From: VXRN01 sp963664365
GTDB taxonomy: Bacteria; Chloroflexota; Dehalococcoidia; Lucifugimonadales; UBA1123
Reading direction: 5' to 3'
DNA: 64,000 bases
Assembly: GCA_963664365.1 (NCBI GenBank)
Contig: OY761144.1
Span: forward strand, 2,666,001 to 2,730,000
Translations under genes and position numbers: made by a program
The notes under the pieces: generated by a model
The model's database searches: none
Told to the model about the DNA's origin: nothing
Seen by the model: the letters and a program-made list of their open reading frames with translations, nothing else
Part shown: positions 58,414 through 64,000 of the stretch, piece after piece
Numbering within the stretch: position 1 is the stretch's first letter
Layout of the letters: the number at the start of each line of letters is the position of its first letter

Positions 58414-59319
58414 TTATGTATCCGGAGGGGCGTCGTCTTGGTCATCGGAGTGGGAGGGGTAGGTCTCCTTGTGCTTCCGCCGCCGGCGTTCTTCGATTTC
58501 GGGCCACTGCTTTTGGCGTTCGAGCCGCAGCCTGACCTCGGCCAAGAACGAGGCGGCTTCCTCTGCCGCTACCTCGGGAGGCATAACGTAGTCGTCGGGG
58601 GGCATGTATTTGGATAAGTCTATCGGGCGCGCGTTTGGGTCGGGGGTCAGTTCGCCCGCGTCCTTCATGCGTTGGACCTCGGCGCGGGCCGCGGCCAGCT
58701 TGACGGGGTCGAGGTATTTGACGGGGCGGCGGTAGGGTTTCTTCTCGTCGGGCTCGGGCCGGGTGAGGGCGCGGCCGGTTCCGAGTATGCGGTCGATCAG
58801 GATGCGGACAGCCCTGACGCGGTGGTATGGGGTGACTCTTGGGTAGTCTTCGGAGCGGGCGATTTCTTCGAGCGCCTCGCGGATGGTCTGTCCGTTGTTG
58901 GTGATTTCTAGGATGTGGGTTTGGATAGTTTTTAGTAGTGAGTTTTCAGTTTTTAGTGGTGAGTCGGGGGTTGGGGCGGGGCCTAGGGCCTTGTCTAGGG
59001 TGTCTTTGATTTGGGTTACGGGCCTGGGGTTTTGGACGTCGGGGGAGGGCGATTCGCGAATCGCCCCTACGTCGTTGGCGTCGGATTTGGGGGTTGGGGC
59101 CGGGTTGGGGTCGAGTTGCTTGGGGGCTTTGCCGAATCCTCTGTCGGCCAGGATGGTGGCGGCGGCGATGCGGTCGTTGGTGGTGGCGTTCTCATCGTTG
59201 CCTTGGGCGATGTCGTGTAGGATCTCGATGAGTTCGAGACCGTTGTTGGTGTCCTCGAGTATGGCGTCGGCGAAGTCGAGGGCGGGGTTCGATGGTGTCT
59301 GTTGGGTTGTGGTGGTCAT
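58414..59319 (-). CDS. Terminase small-subunit-like protein with internal duplication
   Basis: 301 aa from ATG 59319. The module LEDTNNGLELIEILHDIAQ ... RIAAATILADRGFG occurs at about residues 20-65 and again as LEITNNGQTIREALEEIA ... RVRAVRILIDRILG at about 140-190. The C-terminal half (linker, RLERQKQWPEIEERRRRK, YPSHSDDQDD) aligns with the partial gene at 2-562. No terminase large subunit follows here. Its promoter nearly equals recA's. Phage-derived origin is inferred. Confidence 0.65.
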   Translation of the reverse strand: MTTTTQQTPSNPALDFADAILEDTNNGLELIEILHDIAQGNDENATTNDRIAAATILADRGFGKAPKQLDPNPAPTPKSDANDVGAIRESPSPDVQNPRPVTQIKDTLDKALGPAPTPDSPLKTENSLLKTIQTHILEITNNGQTIREALEEIARSEDYPRVTPYHRVRAVRILIDRILGTGRALTRPEPDEKKPYRRPVKYLDPVKLAAARAEVQRMKDAGELTPDPNARPIDLSKYMPPDDYVMPPEVAAEEAASFLAEVRLRLERQKQWPEIEERRRRKHKETYPSHSDDQDDAPPDT

Positions 59320-59362
59320 TGGTGGGTAGTGGTTGGTGGATAGTGGATAGTGGATAGTGGGT

Positions 59363-59408
59363 GTACGACAGTTCTGTTTAGAATACATGGTCTTTGGGCT
59401 GGTGTCAA
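59363..59408 (-). promoter_or_regulatory. Promoter of the terminase-like gene, recA-like
   Basis: Minus strand: TTGACA (59408-59403), 17-bp spacer, TATTCT (59385-59380), then GAAC-TGTC-GTAC (59374-59363) five bases downstream, the same spacing as at recA. The 40 bases from GCTTCTACCCC to TATTCTA differ from the recA block at one position. A GTGGATAGTGGATAGTGGAT leader repeat follows. Confidence 0.65.
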
Positions 59409-59657
59409 GGGGTAGAAGCAGGATTTACGGGATTGGGGGATTTTCAGGATGGGTTGGTTGGTGGGTATAGGTTGTCCACGAAGGGCACGAAGGACCGCGA
59501 AGTGGTGGTCGTGGCTGTCTGGGCTGGGCACTCAGGGATTTTAGATTCTTCGTCGCTGCGCTCCTCAGAATGACAGTGGGGGTAGAGGGTGACAGCACAC
59601 CCGCAAAACTGACACAGCTTCCCTCGACATTTCAACAGTTGACGGGGCAGAGTAGAT
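59409..59657. repeat. Repeat-filled gap upstream of the peptide transporter
   Basis: Contains AGAAGCAGGATTTACGGGAT, CCACGAAGGGCACGAAGG, an inverted copy of the long form of the 21-bp-array sequence (GATTTTAGATTCTTCGTCGC, about 59537-59580) and a partial CTGACACAG element end at 59601-59617. No gene. Confidence 0.7.
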
Positions 59658-59768
59658 GTGATAGAAAATGCCCCATCCCGTCATGGGATTGGTTCCAACG
59701 CCGTTGAGAGCCATCCGTTTCCCCGTTCGAGGACGAGCGCGGGCTTTGCACTCAAAGGAGATGGCGCT

Positions 59769-61694
59769 ATGAGTAAGTCTTACTCAATTCGTTGGCTGGC
59801 GGTCGCCGTATCAGCGGCGATGCTGTTGGTGGCCGCCGCGGCCTGCGGCGGGGAGACAGTCGAAGTCCCCGGCGAAACCGTGGTGGTTGAGAAAGAGGTA
59901 ATCAAAGAGGTACAGGTCCCCGGCGAGACGGTCATCGTCGAGAAAGAGGTCGTCAAGACCGTCGAGGTCGAGAAAGAGGTCGTCAAAGAGGTGGAAGCCG
60001 AGCGCCTGGTCACCAACGTCTGGGGAGAGGTTGTCGACAGGCCCCAGTACGGAGGGACGATTCCCCTCTCGATCGTGGGACTGCCTGAGCACTTCGACTC
60101 CTGGTATGGCGGCTGGCTCGACTTTTGGTCGCCCTATGTCCTCGATGAGCTTGGCACGATAGACTTCTCGCTTCCGCGGGATGAGTACGACACGACCGCG
60201 GGCTACTACGACATAAACTACATGACCGGAGAGTTGGCGGAGAGTTGGGAAATCGCCCCGGACGTCAGCTACTTTACCTTCAAGATTCGAGAGAACGTCA
60301 ACTGGCAAAACAAGGCGCCGATGAACGGCCGCCAGTTGAACGCTCACGACGTCGCCCACCACTTCCAACGGATTTGGGGCTTGGGCGAGTTTGCCGCCGA
60401 CGGCGGGAGCCCCCACCTCTGGGGACTGCCCAACGTTCCGGCGGCCTCGGCCGATGCCACCGGCGACTTCGAGTTCAAGGTCGGCCTCAGCACTCCCGGT
60501 CTTGACCACCTTGGCACGGTCCTGGGCATCCTGACGCCGTCCGACGTTCAGCCGCCCGAGGTCATCGAGGAGTTCGGCGACATGCGGAACTGGGAGGTAG
60601 TCGTCGGGACCGGACCGTACAGCATTTCCGACTTCGTTCCCGGCGCTTCGCTCGAGTTCGAGAGAAACCCCGACTACTGGAAGACCGATCCGCGCTATCC
60701 CGATCATAACTTCCAGATCCCATACGCGGACAAGATCGAGATGCGCAACATTCCAGACCTCGCGCCTCGCGTCGCCGCGCTCCGCACAGGCAAGACGGTC
60801 ATGCAGGGCGGGCAGTACCTCACGGTCGATCAGGTCGAGAGCCTCAAGCGCAGCAACCCTGAGTTGACGGTGGTGCCGCTCGTGGGCACGTCCAAGACTG
60901 ACGGCTCCTTCGACGTCAGCATCGAGCCGTGGGACGACAAGAACGTGCGCATCGCGATGCAGAAGGCGCTCAACCTGGTCGAAATCAACTTCACATACTA
61001 CAACGGCGTAGCGAATCCCGTCCCGATGGGATTTGCTCCGTTGGTCGCGAAAGGGTACTTCGTTCCATACGAAGAGTGGCCCGACGACCTGAAGTGGCAG
61101 TATGAGTACGACGCCGAAGAGGCCGAGCGGCTCCTCGACGAGGCCGGATACCCTCGCGGCGGCGACGGAACTAGGTTCTCCGCTCAGTGGGACATGTACC
61201 CACCGTGGGGGTCCGACGTGGACCTCGCACAGCTTCTTACCGGGTACTGGCAGGCTATAGGAGTCGATATATCCCTTAACGTCGTGGCAGATGGGGCGGA
61301 GATCGGCCGCCGTAGGTCGGACAAGACCTACGACGGCCTCAGCCACTGCGGCTGCCGCCACAAGAACGCCAACCCGCTGGCGTCTCTGCCGGGCCGCTTC
61401 AAGGGCACTCCCTCCAACTACACCGGCATTACCGACGAGGACTTCAACGCCCTCATCGAAAGGGCATGGGCCGCAACCGACTTCGATACGATGCTTGAGC
61501 TGGCCAGAGAGGCCGACATGTACTTCATCAGAGAGCATTGGGCCATGATGCTCCCGATAGTGCCCCAGACCATGCTCGTCCAGCCCTGGCTCAAGGACTA
61601 CACCGGCCAGGAGGGCGGTGGTGACGAGGCCTGGGCCAGCGTCATGATGTGGACGTGGGTCGATCAGGAGCGCAAAGACAAGATGGGTCACTAG
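59769..61694 (+). CDS. ABC transporter substrate-binding lipoprotein (peptide/nickel type, SBP family 5)
   Basis: 641 aa. Leader WLAVAVSAAMLLVAAAAC with lipobox Cys26; then a repetitive tether (VPGETVVVEKEVIKEVQVPG, VEKEVVKTVEVEKEVVKEV) typical of Chloroflexota lipoproteins; then the SBP family 5 fold (LAESWEIAPDVSYFTFKIRE, GPYSISDFVPGASLEFERNPDYW-type motif, IRIAMQKALN-type motif). AAAGGAG is eight bases before ATG 59769. It is followed by a terminator and the two permease genes. Ligand (oligopeptide, opine or other) unknown. Confidence 0.9.
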   Translation: MSKSYSIRWLAVAVSAAMLLVAAAACGGETVEVPGETVVVEKEVIKEVQVPGETVIVEKEVVKTVEVEKEVVKEVEAERLVTNVWGEVVDRPQYGGTIPLSIVGLPEHFDSWYGGWLDFWSPYVLDELGTIDFSLPRDEYDTTAGYYDINYMTGELAESWEIAPDVSYFTFKIRENVNWQNKAPMNGRQLNAHDVAHHFQRIWGLGEFAADGGSPHLWGLPNVPAASADATGDFEFKVGLSTPGLDHLGTVLGILTPSDVQPPEVIEEFGDMRNWEVVVGTGPYSISDFVPGASLEFERNPDYWKTDPRYPDHNFQIPYADKIEMRNIPDLAPRVAALRTGKTVMQGGQYLTVDQVESLKRSNPELTVVPLVGTSKTDGSFDVSIEPWDDKNVRIAMQKALNLVEINFTYYNGVANPVPMGFAPLVAKGYFVPYEEWPDDLKWQYEYDAEEAERLLDEAGYPRGGDGTRFSAQWDMYPPWGSDVDLAQLLTGYWQAIGVDISLNVVADGAEIGRRRSDKTYDGLSHCGCRHKNANPLASLPGRFKGTPSNYTGITDEDFNALIERAWAATDFDTMLELAREADMYFIREHWAMMLPIVPQTMLVQPWLKDYTGQEGGGDEAWASVMMWTWVDQERKDKMGH

Positions 61695-61722
61695 TACCCG
61701 CTGCCGGACTCGACCATTAGTA

Positions 61723-61755
61723 TTGCTGGGGGGTTCATTCCCCCCGGCAATTTTT
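61723..61755 (+). terminator. Rho-independent terminator between binding protein and permeases
   Basis: TTGCTGGGGGG, loop TTCATT, CCCCCCGGCAA, then TTTTT. An 11-bp stem. It would reduce permease expression relative to the binding protein. Confidence 0.88.
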
Positions 61756-61798
61756 CTATAACGCCCCCTGACCATCCACTAGCGACCCGCACAACACC

Positions 61799-62758
61799 AT
61801 GCGCGACTACATCATAAGAAGACTCCTGCTGGTGGTCGTCACACTGTGGCTGATCTCCCTCATTGTCTTCGCGATGCTCCAGATGATCCCGGGCGACATC
61901 GTGGATAGCATGATCGCCGAATTGGAGCGGCGCGGGAGGGCCGGAGTCGGCCGCGAGACGCTCGTCCGGATGCTAGGGCTGGATGTACCGGTCTACGTGC
62001 AGTACGGTCGGTGGATTCGAGACATAGTCCTCCACGGCAGCCTCGGGGTTGCCCTGTCGCACGGACTGCCCGTCACCGAGCAGATCTTTTCGAGAATCGG
62101 CGTCACGTTCGAGCTTGGTCTGCTCGCGATCATCATCGCAGTGGCCATCAGCCTTCCTATCGGCATCCTGTCCGCCATCAGGCAGGACACTTTCGGCGAC
62201 TACGTGGGCCGGAGCGTCGCCATAATCTTCATCGCCGCCCCCAGCTTCTGGGTCGCCACGCTCATTTTCCTCTACCCCTCCCTCATCTGGAACTGGTCGC
62301 CCAGCATAGATCTTGTCCCACTCACCGAGGACCCGATAGGCAACCTCAAGGTGTTCCTGATCCCGTCGTTCATTTTGGGCATGGCGATGGCCGGCACCGC
62401 CATGAGGATGACCCGAACGATGATGCTCGAAGTGCTCAGGCAGGACTACATCAGGACCGCCTTCTCCAAGGGCCTCCGGGAGCGGATCGTCGTATTCAGG
62501 CATGCGCTGAAGAACGCGCTGATTCCCGTCGTGACGGTTCTGGGCGCCGAGCTTCCCGTCCTGGTCGGCGGCTCGGTAATCATCGAGCAGATCTTCGCCC
62601 TGCCCGGCATGGGAACCCTTCTGATCGACATGCTGCACAGGCGCGACTTCACCATGGTCGCCGGGATAAACATCGTGGTCGCGACAGCCGTGGTCCTGGC
62701 AAACCTGGTCGTGGACCTCTCTTATGCCTACCTAGACCCCAGGGTCCGATTTAGATAG
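61799..62758 (+). CDS. ABC transporter permease, DppB/OppB type
   Basis: 319 aa, six membrane helices. YIIRRLLLVVVTLWLISLIV N-terminus, VYVQYGRWIRDIVLHGSLG and the coupling loop YIRTAFSKGLRERIVVFRHA (EAA-like) define DppB-type permeases. No clear ribosome site precedes ATG 61799. Confidence 0.94.
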   Translation: MRDYIIRRLLLVVVTLWLISLIVFAMLQMIPGDIVDSMIAELERRGRAGVGRETLVRMLGLDVPVYVQYGRWIRDIVLHGSLGVALSHGLPVTEQIFSRIGVTFELGLLAIIIAVAISLPIGILSAIRQDTFGDYVGRSVAIIFIAAPSFWVATLIFLYPSLIWNWSPSIDLVPLTEDPIGNLKVFLIPSFILGMAMAGTAMRMTRTMMLEVLRQDYIRTAFSKGLRERIVVFRHALKNALIPVVTVLGAELPVLVGGSVIIEQIFALPGMGTLLIDMLHRRDFTMVAGINIVVATAVVLANLVVDLSYAYLDPRVRFR

Positions 62759-63661
62759 ATGAGCCAAGCGCGAGAACAGACTCTACCGGAGCCGTTACGC
62801 CCGAGGCGCAGTCCGCTGAGGGAGTTCTTCAGACGCCTCATTCGGGAGAAGCCGCTCGGAGTCGTGGGCGGCATAATAACCTTCCTGCTGCTCTTCAGCG
62901 GCATATTCGCCGGCGTTCTATCTCCCTATCCCTACAACGAGATGCACGCGATAGACAGGTTCGCGCCGCCGTCCGCGGAGTACCTGTTGGGAGCCGATCA
63001 GATCGGGCGCGACATCCTCAGCAGGCTCATTCACGGCGCCCGCGTCTCCATGATCGTCGGGCTTGCCGCCACGTCGGTAACCGTCGCGGTGGCGTCCGTC
63101 ATCGGCATCCCATCCGGCTTCTTGGGCGGAAAGTACGACATCATCGTTCAGAGATTCGTCGATGCTTGGATGGCTTTCCCCTCCCTCCTCGTCCTGCTGA
63201 CCGTGATGTCCGTCGTGGGCCGTGGGATGACGCAAATCGTCGTCGTCATAGGCATACTCAGCGGCATCGGCTGGTCCAGGGTCGTCAGAAGCGCCGTTAT
63301 TGGCATCAAGGAAAACGACTACTTCCTGGCCGCCCACGCGCTGGGCAGCACCAGGTCGGGGACCGTGGTCCGGCACGTGCTCCCGAACATCGCCGCCCCG
63401 ATCATCGTCATTTACAGCGTCAGCATCGGCTGGGCAATCATGTCGGAGGCCGGCCTCAGCTTCCTCGGTTTCGGACTGCCGCCTGAGGTCCCAAGCTGGG
63501 GCGGTATGCTAAGCGGCGAAGGCCGAAGGTTCATGGAGCGAATGCCCGCCCTCGCGGTCTATCCCGGTATCGCCCTTGCCACCGTGATCTACGGCGTCAA
63601 CATGTTCGGCGACGCCGTCAGAGACCTCCTCGACCCCCGCCTCCGCGGCGCGGGCAGCTAG
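62759..63661 (+). CDS. ABC transporter permease, DppC/OppC type
   Basis: 300 aa. FLLLFSGIFAGVLSPYPYNE, HLLGTDQxGRD-like YLLGADQIGRDILSRLIHGA and the coupling loop FLAAHALGSTRSGTVVRHVL are DppC signatures. Its ATG follows the DppB stop without a gap. No ATPase gene is seen within the window; DppD/F are probably elsewhere or further downstream. Confidence 0.94.
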   Translation: MSQAREQTLPEPLRPRRSPLREFFRRLIREKPLGVVGGIITFLLLFSGIFAGVLSPYPYNEMHAIDRFAPPSAEYLLGADQIGRDILSRLIHGARVSMIVGLAATSVTVAVASVIGIPSGFLGGKYDIIVQRFVDAWMAFPSLLVLLTVMSVVGRGMTQIVVVIGILSGIGWSRVVRSAVIGIKENDYFLAAHALGSTRSGTVVRHVLPNIAAPIIVIYSVSIGWAIMSEAGLSFLGFGLPPEVPSWGGMLSGEGRRFMERMPALAVYPGIALATVIYGVNMFGDAVRDLLDPRLRGAGS

Positions 63662-63705
63662 GCCCCAACTCACCGACATCCCTTCCGAGCGGCAGCCCCG
63701 CCCTG

Positions 63706-63714
63706 TGCTATACT
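63706..63714 (+). promoter_or_regulatory. Extended -10 promoter of the amidohydrolase gene
   Basis: TGCTATACT fits TGnTATAmT. About 37 bp before ATG 63752. No clear -35. Confidence 0.5.
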
Positions 63715-63751
63715 TGGGACTGCCAAGCGAACCCTGTTTTCGAGGCATCTC

Positions 63752-64000
63752 ATGTTCGACGTAATCATATCCGGCGGCGTCGTTGCGGACGGCAGCGGAG
63801 CGCCAACCTTCAGGGCCGACGTCGGCATCGACGGCGAGCGCATAGCCGAGATCGGAGACCTCTCCGAGTCCGGCGCGCGCCGGGTGATCGACGCCACCGG
63901 ACTGACCGTCTCGCCCGGCTTCATAGACACTCACGCCCACTCGGACGGCGTGCTGCTTCTCGACCCTCAGCACGCCAACGGTCTGCGGCAGGGCATCACC
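63752..64000 (+). CDS. N-acyl-D-amino-acid deacylase-like amidohydrolase (3' end outside window)
   Basis: First 83 residues of a metal-dependent amidohydrolase: MFDVIISGGVVADGSGAPTF, VGIDGERIAEIGDL, VIDATGLTVSPGFIDTHAHS (HxH metal site). The DGSG start and FIDTHAHSD are typical of D-aminoacylases. The end is cut by the window. Context with a peptide importer fits amino-acid derivative use. Confidence 0.88.
   Translation, partial: MFDVIISGGVVADGSGAPTFRADVGIDGERIAEIGDLSESGARRVIDATGLTVSPGFIDTHAHSDGVLLLDPQHANGLRQGIT

Noticed and set aside
59811..61775. 654-codon frame antisense to the binding-protein gene
   Set aside because: Shadow frame; the sense gene has a lipobox and family 5 motifs.

Overview
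The window is a compact, fairly GC-rich bacterial chromosome segment with genes on both strands, short gaps and many small accessory genes. It most resembles an uncultured Chloroflexota lineage of the SAR202 / Dehalococcoidia type. This rests on the overall gene style: a peptide-binding lipoprotein with a Lys-Glu-Val-rich linker, thiolase/DUF35, HpcH aldolase and amidohydrolase genes, TTG/GTG starts, and many short dispersed palindromic repeats. It is an inference, because no rRNA gene is present. One tRNA-Ala(CGC) is encoded.

Layout. 0-1.2 kb: the 3' part of a terminase-small-subunit-like gene, a terminase-large-subunit remnant and a 21-bp tandem repeat. 1.2-13.7 kb: mostly housekeeping genes (recA, a CNNM/CBS protein, tilS, nicotinamidase and nicotinate phosphoribosyltransferase, folD, a GNAT acetyltransferase, a sulfatase, SppA), with a DUF5678/retropepsin pair and an orphan Phd antitoxin. 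13.7-18.4 kb: a defence-like block (a helicase-less type ISP restriction-modification enzyme, a DUF433 antitoxin and a nucleotide-hydrolase-like effector). 18.7-21.5 kb: mazG, a DUF1461 membrane protein and a DUF4432 sugar-epimerase-like gene. 21.5-26.4 kb: an accessory zone with duplicated gene 3' ends, a primase-like fragment, a MITE-like element, a CBS-HEPN protein, a lipoprotein preceded by a candidate ~300-nt structured RNA, and YHS genes. 26.6-30.1 kb: copper ATPase and an epimerase. 30.2-32.7 kb: an island of toxin-antitoxin-like small genes and remnants. 32.8-48.3 kb: thiolase/DUF35, rhomboid, a response regulator, ComEC, an HpcH aldolase, HigBA, Nudix, an alcohol dehydrogenase, SbcC and HemA.

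48.6-56.8 kb is the most striking region. A three-gene operon encodes a Rieske oxygenase, an RND/MMPL lipid exporter and an Erg6-like sterol C-24 methyltransferase. It converges on a two-gene operon encoding an FAD oxidoreductase and a cytochrome P450 with an N-terminal GPP34 (GOLPH3-like) domain. No squalene epoxidase or oxidosqualene cyclase is visible, so the set looks like a sterol- or isoprenoid-modifying and trafficking cluster acting on an imported or elsewhere-made lipid.

57-64 kb: a D-2-hydroxyacid dehydrogenase, a second terminase-small-subunit-like gene (paralogue of the one at the left edge), and a peptide/nickel-type ABC importer followed by the start of a D-aminoacylase-like amidohydrolase. 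recA, comEC and the second terminase-like gene share a promoter block (TTGAC-N17/18-TATTCT) followed by a GAAC-N4-GTnC-like element. This suggests a shared, possibly damage-responsive, control or a mobile promoter-bearing repeat.
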